A stretch of 64,000 nucleotides of DNA from Panax quinquefolius (lineage: Eukaryota > Streptophyta > Magnoliopsida > Apiales > Araliaceae). The DNA lies in contig CM035153.1 of NCBI GenBank assembly GCA_020205615.1, positions 100,895,735 through 100,959,734 of the forward strand. The letters are read 5' to 3'. The notes under the pieces were generated by a model, which made no database searches, was not told the DNA's origin, and worked only from the letters and a program-made list of their open reading frames with translations. Position 1 is the stretch's first letter. Each line of letters starts with the position of its first letter. This document shows positions 46,897 through 58,800 of the stretch, piece after piece. A program made the translations under genes and the position numbers.

Positions 46897-47193
46897 TTTG
46901 TAAAGTGTTTGAGCTTTTGGTAGACTTCATATGGCATTTAGCATTCCCTGAATCCTTCTTTAATGTTTTGCAGACATAATTCTTCACTTGTTCTGTTTCA
47001 GCTTTTGGTTCATGGTGATTCATAGAGTGGCTCTCTTTATCTTCTTTGTACTCTGCCACTTTTCTGAATGCTATCTTCTTGGCCTTCTCGGCTCTCAGCT
47101 TAGCTACCATCTTCAGTGGCATTCTCATCTTTGTTGAGTGAAGCTTTTAGTCTATTCGATTCATTCTTCAAAGCTGCTTCACTTCCACCTTTG
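46897..47193 (-). repeat. Element E 5' LTR, first piece (U5 end missing)
   Basis: Matches 38345-38640. The junction at about 46897 is where the other LTR continues for 737 bp more, so a deletion removed the U5 end and primer site. Interrupted by solo LTR D after TTTGT. Confidence 0.8.
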
Positions 47194-49819
47194 TTGTAAG
47201 ACCCCAAATTATTAATAAATGAAATTTATTTTCCTCTATTTATTATTTTGAAATAGTAAGGGTTGATTTGATTAATGTGGATAGTTATGGGAAAAATACG
47301 CAAATATTTTAAATAAGCAAGTGGTTATAAAATATTCATTATCGTCGGGGAATATTCGTTTGGTCGTGGAATATTAAATCTGTCGGGGAATATTAAATCG
47401 ACAATGACCTTTGTCTTTTTTGTGGGCCCCATAACTGGAAAGCGATTGGATGAAGAAAACGACAAATATAAGTTGTTTATAAATAAATAGCGTAGTTATT
47501 ACTGCTATTATCTTGTTGGAATACCCGGTGGTTAAAACAAACTAATACGCGTTGTTGAACAGTAGCACACAGTATTGCACCAATTATTGATTCTTACGTA
47601 AGAAGGCACTACTCAATAATTGTTACAGTAATTACTATTCAGTATTTTATTTTATTGATTTAATAATTCTTTGCATTGATATTTTATATTGTTGTTGTTT
47701 CAATAATTGTCATTTACAAGATTTTTATTATCAAAACAATAATTCATATTATCTGAATAATATTATTAGATAACATTATTGGCAATGTCTAGAAAGTTAC
47801 ATCTAAGGAGATGTTTGGTCACCTAATCATTGGCCAAGAAGGAGAAATTCTTATTGGAAAGCCCCTCTCTTCTCGAGGCGCATGGTTGCAAGATCTTGTG
47901 ATTCTGTAATATTATTTGTGAATAATTAATTATTGATTTATATGATGAGGAAAATATTTATTTTATGTGGATATAGATGGAGAAAATGTGACAATTGTTG
48001 AAAATTAATATTTTATCTTTTTTTGATAAAATAATTCATTTAAATATATTATTTTAATAATATATTAACGGTGATATTTTTATAATGAATATGCGATATG
48101 TGAGTATATGAGGAGGAAGAGTATTTTTGTGGCATTAAATGATTAACACATGTTTTGTGTGTCGGTGGACCCCATTTCTTGACTGAAATTTGATTATAGC
48201 TTGTAAAATCGTCCGTTTGTGAATTTTGGTCAATTTCGCATTTGGAATTTGGAAAACTTTCTTACGCAAAGTTTTAGAGAATTGAATTTCCTATAAAATT
48301 TGTGAGATTCAAATTTTTGATAAAAGAGCTAATTATTATGAATTATTGAAGTTTTAAAGCTCAAATAATTAATTTTGGAAGTTTAAAATAATTTAAATAA
48401 GAAAAACGTTTTTTTGTGTTTGGTGGGAATCTTTAACACATGTCAAGTTCTTTGAATTCAGATGCTTGATGCGTGGGAAGATGTAGAAAAAATAAATAAT
48501 ATTAATTTATTAAATTTTCTACTTTGGTGTTCTAAGCATTTTCCTATAAATAGGGTGCTTAGGTTAGAATTGAAAATCACACCAGAAACTGAAGTTTTCT
48601 CTCTATATTATCGAGCGTATTCTTGTGAGTATTTTGAGTATATTTTGAGTATTGCTATACGGTGCAAGTTCAAGTCATAGCCTTTATATCAAAGGTGTTT
48701 TAACTAGAAGTACTGATCTTTCGAGGTAAGGGATATTATTTTTTTTCGTAATGATATTATTTCTTCAATATCATTATGCCGAAGTATTGATCTGAACTTT
48801 TTAATCAAATTTGGAACTTTTAGTGTCGGGGTTACTATTCACGTATACTGCAAGACTATCCACGATATCTGATCTTATTCACGAATATTTAACACTATTC
48901 ATCAAAAAATGAAAATTTTCCTTTTCGTCCAAAATATTTATTGTGGATACTAGCTTTGATTGTATCCATGTTTTGATCATTCTTGAATTTTACACCACTA
49001 TGATTATTTTGAGGTATTTTTGGACATGGATAAAATAAAGTACTAATCCTTAATCCTTAATCCTTGTCATTTTGTTTCTTTGGATTCGTTTCTTTAAAAT
49101 ATTTTTCATCATCCTCGTCTTAAATGATGATATTATTGAATATCTTTGGCCTATAGTGCAAAGATGAATGATTTCGATTAATATCTTTTGCCGTAGTGCA
49201 AAGATTAAATGATGTTTAGATGAACATGACGGTGATGAATATCTTTGGCTGTAGTGCAAAGATGAATATTTGATTCTAGATATATATTGATTGATGTTAC
49301 AGGATAAAAGATAGAGCGATGAACTTTTAAATTCATACATAGAAGATAGTAGTTTGCATTCTCTACTTAACTCTTCTAATGAATTATTATTTCCGCTATG
49401 AATATTGATTTAAAACTTGTTGTCTATTGTATTATATTAGATTTTTCCTGTTGAAGACTAACGATAATTTGTTGTATATTATCTTAGTTATAATATTCTT
49501 TGGGCTAGTTGAGCTCACCCTTTTCCTTTTTGTTCCATTTTTCTTCTCGGGATGCGAGAATATAAGCGAGTACGCAGTCGGGGGTATGGAATGAAAGTTC
49601 TAGAGAGAGTTGTTTAGTAGTCCTCACCATTTTTGTAAAATAATGTATCAATAAATGTGATGAGGATTTATTTGAGTATAGATATTGTCTAGAAGATAAT
49701 ATTTGTATTCAAACTCACAGTTTATATGTTGTAATAATAAAGTTGTAGTTGTTTCTGTACCATGTATTTGGCGACTCAGAATGGGTTGGATGGAATGGAC
49801 CTATTTTGGGGGCGTCACA
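47194..49819 (+). mobile_element. Element D: solo LTR of the A family
   Basis: Starts TGTAAGACCCC and ends GGGGGCGTCACA, with no interior. A perfect TSD TTTGT (47189-47193, 49820-49824) and an intact empty site in the other LTR of E (38630-38650, CCACCTTTGTAGTCTCAC) prove insertion followed by LTR-LTR recombination. It has a TATA box (48545-48552), hairpins (49140-49262) and three phased GAATATT repeats (47360-47400). Confidence 0.95.
48545..48552 (+). promoter_or_regulatory. TATA box of solo LTR D
   Basis: TATAAATA followed by GGGTGCTTAGGTTAGAATTG. The solo LTR keeps a complete core promoter. Confidence 0.55.
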
Positions 49820-51742
49820 TTTGTAGTCTCACTGTCACTGAGACTTGTTCTGCTTAGCTCTGGTGGAACTCGTAGAGTCAACAATATAGCATTCCAACAA
49901 CTCAACGATTCTTCAAGATTAAAAACTCTTGATCTTTGAAGCTCTAGCTGATATATACTCCTTCCTAATCTTCCCGTTGGAATATAGCCGTTGAAAGTAG
50001 TTTGAATTAGCTCGCAGATCTCGAGTTGTTTGATGTAGACTGCAGATGTGACATGACATCCTCTTTATGACTTTTTGACACTGCAGTCTACTGTTTCACC
50101 TACCCCATCAGAGATATCACTTTGATGTCTTGGGTAGGTAATCGACTTTATTTCCTCTCTCTGATTTCTAGATCAGAGGTTGTCCTTTTGCATCGATGCT
50201 CTCAATAAGCTCTGTTCGAATATCAATCTTTAGATTAAACCATTGCCAATGCTTCAATCTTCAGATGACCAAACTCTAAGATTCTGATGGAGATATTCTT
50301 GGACCTGATCGTAGTGTCTTGTTGAATGTTGCTCATTGACTAGTTGAGACAACACTACGATCCTGAAGAGTGTTCATTGGATCTTCAATGTAGAACACTT
50401 CTTTCTTCGTTTGTGCAGTGCTTCAATACTTATGTTTTCCTTTGACTGTTCTTAGGAACTGATAGCTTGAGTCCTTATTTTGGTCTCTTCTGAATAGCAA
50501 GACACCTCAGATTTATGGCATGCCCAGCTTGCTTTCTCCTTGTGATCTCTTGTTCACTTAACATCAATGGACTTACCCATGCTTAATCACTTTAGCCTAG
50601 TTCTTCAGAAGCTGTCTTGTATCTTTATGTAAACTATATCAGTTCCTTCTTTGCTTGGCAAACACTACGATCCTAGTTGACCCAAAGATCGTTGTTTTAT
50701 GTTCATTTTACAGCTAATGCACTTGCTGACTTTTCCTTAGTCACTCATTTTTACTGAAGTCTTCTTTTGGTCTCCTTGTAGAAGGCTTCATCTTGAATGG
50801 CTTTACAACTCAATCTAGATGCTAATTGAGTTAGTGCTTAGATGTATCGTCAGCTTGCAAACCATTCATTGAGTGCACTGTGGTTCCCTTCAGGTGGAAT
50901 ATATCTTTGCAGCTCTGACCAATGGCTTCATCCAATGGATATTCTAGGAGTGCTCATTTGTTGAGAGTCGTATTTGCTCTACGATTCTGGCCTGGCGTTG
51001 TGAGCACATCTATTGAAGCCTTAGTTTTGCACTCTACGATTCTGCCTTGGGTTGTGCAGACACTACGACTCCGAGATCAGATCTTAACATTCGATGATTT
51101 CTGTCTTTATGCCCGTTGTCTTTATCTGATCTTGCTCGACTACGATCTCTGCCTCTGAACTGATCAGTAGACTCTACGACTTCGAGTGTAGTATACGATT
51201 CTTGAATTGGCTTCGGCAGATGCTCGGTCGGCTCGTAGACAGGCTGTCTCTACGATTCTGAACATGACATCCTCAGTAGACTATGGCTCCGAGGATGTTT
51301 TTCTCGACACACTACGATCCTTCCTCGTCTCTACTGGCAGTCTACGAACTCCGAGATCTACTATCTTGCAGTCTATGATTCTGCCTTGATAGCTCTCGAG
51401 TTTTCTTGACTCTCCTGGCAGACTACGATTTTTGGTGCAGTGCTCGATGATCAGACAAGCCTATCTATTACATTTTACGATCAACCTAACAAGCTTGATC
51501 TTTCTATATTTATAGTCCTTGTGCATCATTTCTTTTTAAGGACTTTTCAAAGCTGTTTTGCTTATGTAGGATCAACCTAACATATTTGATCAATTCATTC
51601 TAAGTCCTTGTACATATGTTCCTATTATCTATCAAAGGACTCTACAGTTTTCCTAATGCAAGCATACTTGCATATTCATTCATTTATATCATAATCAAAT
51701 CATACATAAATAGGAATATCATTCACATGCTTATTCCTAACA
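49820..51742 (-). repeat. Element E 5' LTR, second piece
   Basis: Resumes with TTTGTAGTCTCACTGTCACT and aligns with 38641-40556, ending CCTAACA. It repeats the CTACGATTCTG-type motif array (50270-51430). Confidence 0.87.
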
Positions 51743-52072
51743 AATGGTTTAGCCAAATCAAATGGCTTAGACACATTTTCTCAATACACTTTAGAATGAT
51801 TCGCCATTTCAAGGTATACAACATGATTTCAAGAATATAATTGTGATTTCATTTCAAAAGCATGAATAATAACTTCTAAGATTTTTGATAACACAATAGT
51901 TATTCAATAAAACGATTATACAATCAATGGAGCTATTTACCCATATATGTAGTTGATATAACAATAATTTAAACTTGCACAATTTCCAAAGTTGTGTAAG
52001 TTAGGGAACTTTGCTTTTCGCAGATTACAAGTCTATAGCTTAACGTCACTGCAAAGTCTTATATTATCCTAT

Positions 52073-52075
52073 TTA

Positions 52076-52154
<79 letters not shown>
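52073..52154 (+). repeat. (TG)n(TA)n compound microsatellite
   Basis: About ten TG units followed by about 30 TA units. Confidence 0.93.
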
Positions 52155-52156
<2 letters not shown>

Positions 52157-52283
52157 AGGCTGCTCTTTTATGTAGCATGAACGCGCTATATTTTGACCTG
52201 GGAGTGGTGCGACCGTGATGCTCCCTGGTTAGATTAGAATTTAGTTTTTCATTTCCCAGCTTACTTCTCATCATACCAGAATG

Positions 52284-52287
<4 letters not shown>

Positions 52288-52320
<33 letters not shown>
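52288..52320 (+). repeat. (AT)n microsatellite, insertion point of element F
   Basis: About 16 AT units ending exactly at the start of element F's LTR; its target duplication would be hidden in this tract. Confidence 0.85.
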
Positions 52321-52323
<3 letters not shown>

Positions 52324-52383
52324 AGACACTCGAAATTTTCTGCACACCTGTTACTAACATTGCAGGAAGGCAGATTCGTCTTT

Positions 52384-52760
52384 CGGAGATAACCCTGGAA
52401 GAAAGCTCATATCCATTCCGGATACCACTGGAAGTTCAGTCTCAACCCCAGAAAACACACCGGGAGTATCAATTCCAACCTCAGAGATAACCCCGAGTTT
52501 CATCCTTGGAGTTAACCCCAAGGAATGCCGTTGCAGTTTCGACGATAACCCTGGAAATGCTTGTTTCAAATGCATGCAATAAGATTCAACCTCGGAACTC
52601 CCGTCGAGGCACTCATTCCAAAGACCCGGAGCTAACACCGGGAAGAAAGGAACACTTAAAGATGACCCTGCGAAATTCAAACACTTGCAACATTCCAATC
52701 TCAGAGATAACCCTGAGCAACGTCTGCTTTATCAGCCCAAACCGGAGATAACCCCAGTGA
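52384..52760 (+). repeat. Dispersed GGAGATAACCCYGG repeats
   Basis: Seven or eight copies of GAGATAACCC(C/T) or close variants (GGAGTTAACCCC, GACGATAACCCTGG, GGAGCTAACACCGG) at irregular 25-70 bp spacing, in U3 upstream of the TATA box. Confidence 0.75.
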
Positions 52761-53157
52761 GGGGAAAAATTGTCATCTTGCCACCTCAACCCCACATTGC
52801 GCCATCTCAACATCTCATACATACATTTCTACACAGCAATGTCCCACAAGAGCCAATGAGTTCCAATCCCGAGTGACTATTACGCAGGGTAGCACACCGG
52901 ATAGAATTTGAAGCTTAAAGACCATGGGCATGGTCCCTTCTTCCTGACTTTGTACAACCTCTAATCCCATGTCATTGCATAACTCTCGACAAAAGCGGTC
53001 CGAGAAAGGTCTTATACACCTCATGTGGATGCTCGGATTGAAGTTCTGTAAGTTCGAGCGAACATCACAGTGCACGAATGCACATACTTTGAGACAACAG
53101 GATTCATGGAGCCTAAAGGGGTACGAGGCAAATGTAGTGCACTCATGACCACCACTC

Positions 53158-53165
53158 TATAAATA
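53158..53165 (+). promoter_or_regulatory. TATA box of element F LTR
   Basis: TATAAATA in CCACTCTATAAATATAGAGC, upstream of a purine-rich transcribed leader. Placed as expected for U3/R. Confidence 0.6.
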
Positions 53166-53526
53166 TAGAGCTTGGGGTGGCCATTTTAAAAGAGGAAAAG
53201 GCGAGAAAGCTCTGTCAAATTTGCTCTGTACACATCCTATATTGAGTGCTTTCTCATTTTAAACATCTGTTTGCTCACATATAACTATATTTTTATCGGC
53301 GGGAGCTGAGTGTTCATCCATTTATAGTCATAGAAGTTTTCTTTGGCAGCCCACTGTAAGCCTTCTTACACATTATAAAGCCTTTCTCTTAATCTTTGCA
53401 CACACTATTCTTCACATTGAGAGTCGTGTTGTGTGTGTATGCCTGGACTTGATTCAGTGGTTTTCATTTCGCATACGATATATATACTTATATATGTATA
53501 TATTTATATATATAGACTAACATTAT

Positions 53527-55023
53527 TGATGAGTGAGTTTTATACTCATAATTGAATGCGTTTGAGCTTAATCTTTTGGTTGATTTTAAGTGTTTGTGTC
53601 TATTCATTCATGTTTTATGTTGTTTTATAGGAATTGGGACAAAAGTTACTTGGATCGACGTTCGAGGTGGCTAGATTTGCATTTTTGGCTTGTCATTTAC
53701 ACAGCAGTCACTTCAGAGCCAATTTGAGTATTTCTCCAGACCTTATTTAGAAAAACTTAAAGAATGAAAGTTGTAGATCTACGTCTTCTCTTTCCGGAAC
53801 ATCTTGAATCATCAAAATTGGAGTTTGGACGAAGAATTTATGGTCATTTTCCCAAAGGACATTGGAGTAGAAAATGTCAGAAAAGTGCCAGTATTTGAAG
53901 TACTGAGAAAAATCTGGCAAGGCTTGGACGCCGTTTTTTAGCTTAATTTTGACACTTTTTTGACTCCAAATTGGATTGGGTTTGTTCCTAAACTAAAAAT
54001 TGGACTTGTAACCTATAAATACATGATGTAAGGCATAAAATAAAGGGAGATTACATAGAATAGACTAGATAAAACACTTCATTAGATTAGAATATAAACC
54101 CTAGTTCTTAATTAGCCATTGAAGATTGAAGCAAATTGAAGAACACTAAAGATCAAGCAGCAAGAGCAAGAGGGAGCATCGATTTCTTCGACAAATGATT
54201 CTATTCTCTTCTCTTATCATACTTTTATCTTTTAATGTCTATTCAATTGTGGATTCTTGGTTTTAATTCATTAATTATGAACTAACTCTTTTATTAAGAT
54301 TTCAATTGAACCTTTTATGTGTATAAATTAGTTATTTGATTTATTCCAATTATTTGTGTCAAAGTGAGTTGTTTATCTTGCCTTATGCTTATTGATTAAT
54401 TATCTGATCAGTAATTACCTTGTTACTCTAGAAGGAATTGAAAGAGAAATTCTAGGGGTAGAACTGGGCATGATATCATGTGACTTAGTTATTTGCAAAG
54501 TGAATAATTAGGTTTGTGAAATGAATGGAAATATCTGTTCACCGCATGTAACACACAAGGAATTGGGATTGAAAAGAGTTTAATTCAATTGTTTTGCATA
54601 GGAATATAGCAAGATTAATCTGGATTAAATAGAAGGCAATTGATCACTTAGAAAAGGACTTTTGGCATTTGAGAATTCTTGTTAACAATTCAGTAGGCAT
54701 AATAATTGGGATAATTGGATAATTGATTTAGAGTTCATAATTGGGGATATTGAAGTCTTAATCCTTATTTATCTGAATTCATTCAAATCTTAGTTTTGTT
54801 TATTTGATTTATTTTAGAATAATTTCTTTTAATTGTTAATTTAGTTTTCTTAATTAAAAAAATCACAATTTACAGTTGTTTAAATAAAATTGATTTGGTT
54901 AAGAGTTAGTATTTGGTAATTTTTATTAAATAATTCCTCGTGGGAACGATACTCTACTTTCACTTTATTACTTATTGACCGTGTATACTTGCACGTATTC
55001 ATTGATTGCGAAATCGATCAACA
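53527..55023 (+). mobile_element. Solo LTR I inside element F's LTR
   Basis: A 1.5 kb block from TGATGAGTGAG to GATCAACA, flanked by a perfect ATTAT duplication (53522-53526 and 55024-55028). It contains no gag or pol. The start (TGATGAGTGAGTTTTATACT) and end (TCGTGGGAACGATACTC and ACTTGCACGTATTC) resemble plant gypsy LTRs of Athila or related type. Orientation is inferred from these ends. Confidence 0.78.
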
Positions 55024-55183
55024 ATTATCGAGTTATGCCTCGATTGAGCCTAGACTTATGTCTGGAGCATTTACTTGCTTATATATATATATGAACCGTT
55101 GTCGGATTATGTCTGATGAGCCTGGAATTTATATCCGGGCGTTTATCAAGAGTTATCGGATCGGGCTCATCGGACATATCCGG

Positions 55184-55188
<5 letters not shown>

Positions 55189-55241
<53 letters not shown>

Positions 55242-55280
55242 ACTTTGTTCGATGAGCACAGATTTTATATAGTGCGTTTA

Positions 55281-55321
<41 letters not shown>

Positions 55322-55358
55322 CGACAAATCATTTGAAATGATAAACCAAGCGGGATTG

Positions 55359-55410
<52 letters not shown>
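55189..55410 (+). repeat. Three (TA)n tracts with unique spacers
   Basis: (TA)n at about 55189-55238, 55283-55320 and 55362-55408, separated by short GC-richer text. Similar shorter tracts lie at 55080, 55628 and 55712. Confidence 0.9.
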
Positions 55411-55411
<1 letters not shown>

Positions 55412-55735
55412 CATTTCATCAGCACAGAGTTTACTTACGTGGCCTTTTCTTTGCTTTTATTTACATTTAGTCACTTTAGAGTTTACTTCGTGGCGGTTGA
55501 TCATTTTTACTACTTTCTTTACATTTAGTCGCGCCTGGAGTTTACTTCGTGGCGATTGATCGCATTTATTGCTTTATTTACATTTATGATCCCCCATGGA
55601 GGTGCTTCGTGGTGGTTGATCATGTCTCTATATATATATATATTTACCGCTTTTATATATTTACATTTCTGATCCCCCATGGAGGTGCTTCGTGGTGGTT
55701 GATCATGTCTGTATATATATATATTCACAACTTTT
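55410..55735 (+). repeat. Imperfect ~60-105 bp repeat array in element F LTR
   Basis: Four or five units built on TTTACATTT, then GGAGTTTACTTCGTGGCG or CCATGGAGGTGCTTCGTGG, then GTTGATCA. The last two are nearly identical: TGATCCCCCATGGAGGTGCT at 55588 and 55671. Confidence 0.8.
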
Positions 55736-56180
55736 ATATATATAACTGCTTACTACTTTTCATATAAATTGTGGCATCATGTGAGCCTAGGAATCATGTG
55801 ATCACAGATTCAGTCCATTGAATCTAGATTCGGTTCCCGTGATGGACATTTTTCAGCTGTAAGCAGCTTGTAAATTATTCACGGTGTTTGAATTTCCTTA
55901 GATGGCTTTCATGCCCATGAGGAGTTCGGCACTGCTATATATTATTTTCTCGAAGATGTTTCGCATCTCGAAAATAAAAGCAAACAAGCCGAACATTTAA
56001 TAATAAAATGGAAGTATGAAAAGGTCTCAATTACTATTGAGCATAGGGTTTGAAAAACCTCTTTTACAAAACTTCATTGCTATATCATGTTTAAAACTGA
56101 ATTTTTATATAAATTCAAGCCCTTTGTATATAGGTGCGAACGAGGCCTTGCACTACTTCCAAATAAATTGCACATTGATC

Positions 56181-56200
56181 CACACACACACACACACACA
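56181..56200 (+). repeat. (CA)n microsatellite
   Basis: About ten CA units in the LTR, near its 3' end. Confidence 0.85.
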
Positions 56201-56543
56201 TATTCATATAATAGTTTCTTGAAAAGTGGCGGTCACCGTGGTAACACGGATGTCGGGGGGTGCCTAACACCTTCCCTCCGCATAATCAAGCCCCCGAACC
56301 CTAATGAATCTCGGTTTCACAGACCCGTTTAGCAGTGTCACATCACTTGGGTCAATGTGCAAACCTTTTCTCGATTGCGTTGGGGCAACCATTAAAAACA
56401 CCAATGGCGACTCTTACAGTCAAATCGTCGACATATACATGTCGGACCTTTTTTCACTTGTTTTTTCAAACAAATCTCACATAACATGAGAACACCAAAG
56501 AACAAGAACAGAAAAGGGACAAATAAAAATCCTGACGTCGACA

Positions 56544-56565
56544 GGTGGCGACTCTGCTGGGAACA
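56544..56565 (+). other. Element F primer-binding site, Tat/Ogre type
   Basis: GGTGGCGACTCTGCTGGGAA directly follows the LTR end GTCGACA. The TGGCGACTCTGCTGGG core is the usual site of Tat/Ogre elements. Which tRNA pairs with it cannot be checked here. Confidence 0.78.
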
Positions 56566-57289
56566 CCGGTAAGAGGGCTTAAGCCGCTACTACAAGCTTT
56601 TCAAAATTGTTATATGCTTGTGTGTGAATGTTGCATTTACATTTATGATGAATGTGTACGAATGCATTTAATTCTTTTGCCTTTGCAAAATATCTATTTG
56701 TGATATTAGTGTTTTCGTACATGTCATCATTTTCATAAGCGGTGAGACACGTTGTATGTGAATGTATGTTGTGTGGTTCCTCCACCGAGGAGGCTATCAC
56801 ATCGATGTTTGATTCTTTGGACTCGTAGAGAGACTAATTCAACGAGGCTCAAGAAAGGCACCACCAGTTCGCTCTAGTTGAAAGATTGGATTAACTTCCG
56901 TCAAGTAGATTGCGATGATGCAGGGGAACCTTCATGCCAAAAAGCCGCGAGAGTAACCCTAAGATAGGTCGACCTCGATAAACCAAGCAGCGGAGGAAAG
57001 TCTCTTCATGCTTTTCATTTTTCTATTACTTGTAAAAGCATTTACTTGTAATTTTATTCCATGTTCATTTTTATGTAATGGAAAATATAAAGAATATTTG
57101 CACATACATGACATGTTATCAAAATGACACCCGTTTTTGCAAGATAATATTCCTAAAATGGACACATTATGATAGCATGTAAATATTTACATTATCCTTA
57201 AGACTAAACTATATAAGTTTTTGTAGGGAAACAATTGGGCTGTTTACGCTCAAAATCCAAAAAAAGGCCACGAGCTACTGACCCGATCA
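56566..57289 (+). other. Element F leader
   Basis: About 720 bp between primer site and gag, without a long ORF. Ogre elements often carry an extra ORF here; I see none. Confidence 0.5.
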
Positions 57290-58800
57290 TGTCTTTTTCT
57301 GACTAGTCTAATCCCGTTTCTCAAGAAGAATTTGATGGATTAAGTAAACAAATTACAGATTTGGCTATTCTGCTTAAAGAATTACATTAGTCTACTCAGG
57401 GCTCAAAGATGCCTACACATACAGAATCCTCTGCTGAGGAGGACACTGAGGTTTGGATAAAACAAATCCAGAACCTCGGTTGGATCGACCAATAAAGACC
57501 ACGAAAACACCCATCTCAAAGGAGATCTGAGACACGGTGATATCGGGAAGAAGGTCCTTCAAATGGAAGAAACCATCCATTTTCTTAAGGGGATTGGAGC
57601 ACGTGAGAGTGTTTCATATCTTTGACCTTTGCATATTCCACGGTGTTCATTATCCGAGAGAAGTTCAAAACCCCGACTTTGAAAAGTATGATAGATTAGG
57701 GGATCCTTACACACATTTAAAAGTGTTTATTGGAGAACTTGGATCTTATCAGGAAAGCGAGAAGCTTAGAATGAAATTTGTTCGGAAGAGTCTCATTGGA
57801 GAAGCTTCGTTCATGGTATACTAGATTAGACAACTCAAAGATCCATAGTTGGGAAGAGCTAGCTCATGCCTTCCTAACTCGGTCTGACTTTCAATCTTAG
57901 ATGGCTCTGGCCGGTACCAAATTACCAAGGTCAAGAAAGCAGTCTAATGAGTCTTTTCGAGAATATGCTCAAAGGTGGAGGCGCCTTCTTTGCTCAAGTT
58001 ATTCCTTCCATGATGGAATCGAAATGGTCATGACTTTCATAGACATCTAAAAGCTCCTTTCTACATGAGAGAGAGTCTTAGCTGGTATTGGCAAACCATT
58101 TTTCTGAAATGATCAAACACGAGAGATGGTTGAGATGGGGTTGAAGTCGGGAAAGATTCAAGACCTAGCAGCTCTTAAAGCGATTCTTGAGCACATCGAT
58201 CGGAACTTATGGAAACAACCCCGGAGGTCCATAAAAAGAAAGAGGAGGATGTTTCCTTGATACTACAAGGTCAAAAAGGCAATCAGAAGATGCCTATATA
58301 GGGGAGAAACTACTCCCCTTTTCAAGCACAGTCTTCAAACCCTCCACTGCCTAAAAGTGGTGAAGCAAAGTGCCCTCGAATGTACACACCCTTAGGGGAC
58401 TTGCTCGAGAATATTCTTATTCTTCTGACTACTTAGAAGAAAATCACGCATCTTCTTCCACCAGCTAACCCTAATGGGAGGGGTATCAATGCTACTCGGA
58501 AGTGTGCTTATCATTTCGGGGCACCTGGACATGATACTCAAGATTGTTGGGCCTTGAAACACAAGATCCAAGATTTGATAGACAACGGTGAGATCATGGT
58601 TACCAAACCAGATCAACCTCATGTGTAAGACAACCCTCTTCCTCAACATAAAGAAGAAGAGGTTAATATGATTAGTAGGAGTAGTGGATAGAGTTCCAAT
58701 TTTAATGGTGAATCATCCCAGACCATCAAAGACGGTGTTGACAGATGGGATTATGCAAAGTTTCAATTTGCTATGGAATAAAAGATGAAAGCTCTTTGTA
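57290..58800 (+). pseudogene. Element F gag, frameshifted and with stops
   Basis: Starts near the ATG at 57290 (MSFSD, then a stop), continues SQEEFDGLSKQITDLAILLK. The core is 57537-57824: FHIFDLCIFHGVHYPREVQN, FEKYDRLGDPYTHLKVFIGE, FVRKSLIGEASF, typical Tat Gag. A frameshift near 57820 leads into RLDNSKIHSWEELAHAFLTR, then SNESFREYAQRWRRLL. The nucleic-acid-binding motif CAYHFGAPGHDTQDCWALKH lies at about 58503-58560. At least four stops or shifts; no protein expected. Confidence 0.85.

Larger units (their letters stand above)
37608..51742 (-). mobile_element. Element E: SIRE/Maximus-like copia derivative
   Basis: TSD AATGG at 37603-37607 and 51743-51747. LTR ends are TGTTAG on both strands (the inner end of the left LTR reads CTAATA instead of CTAACA). 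On the minus strand the polypurine tract AAATAGGGGGAGAT (40557-40570) directly precedes the 3' LTR after GTCATAATC, as in SIRE-type elements. The left LTR is 2.95 kb; the right LTR lacks the 737 bp equal to 37608-38344 together with the primer site. No gag, RT or integrase is visible; a decayed hydrophilic ORF occupies the env-like position. Solo LTR D sits in the right LTR. Confidence 0.8.
51748..52320 (-). repeat. LTR-like remnant H, right piece, with microsatellites
   Basis: Continues the sequence broken by element E after AATGG. It runs into (TG)n(TA)n at 52073-52154 and (AT)n at 52288-52320. The 130 bp between them (52155-52287) is not recognised. Confidence 0.45.
52321..56543 (+). repeat. 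Element F 5' LTR (split by solo LTR I)
   Basis: LTR sequence is 52321-53526 and 55029-56543. It carries a dispersed GGAGATAACCCYGG motif (52384-52760), a TATA box (53158-53165), several (TA)n tracts, a repeat array at 55410-55735, and a TGGCGACTC copy near the 3' end (56404) similar to the primer site. Confidence 0.83.

Noticed and set aside
52354..53075. Overlapping minus- and plus-strand frames of 69-114 codons in F's LTR
   Set aside because: GC-richer LTR text with motif repeats; no homology recognised and the frames overlap on both strands.
55116..55559. 147-codon Ile-Tyr repeat frame
   Set aside because: Translation of (TA)n microsatellites.
56181..56200. (CA)n tract as a possible telomere-like or regulatory repeat
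   Set aside because: Simple ten-unit dinucleotide run within the LTR.
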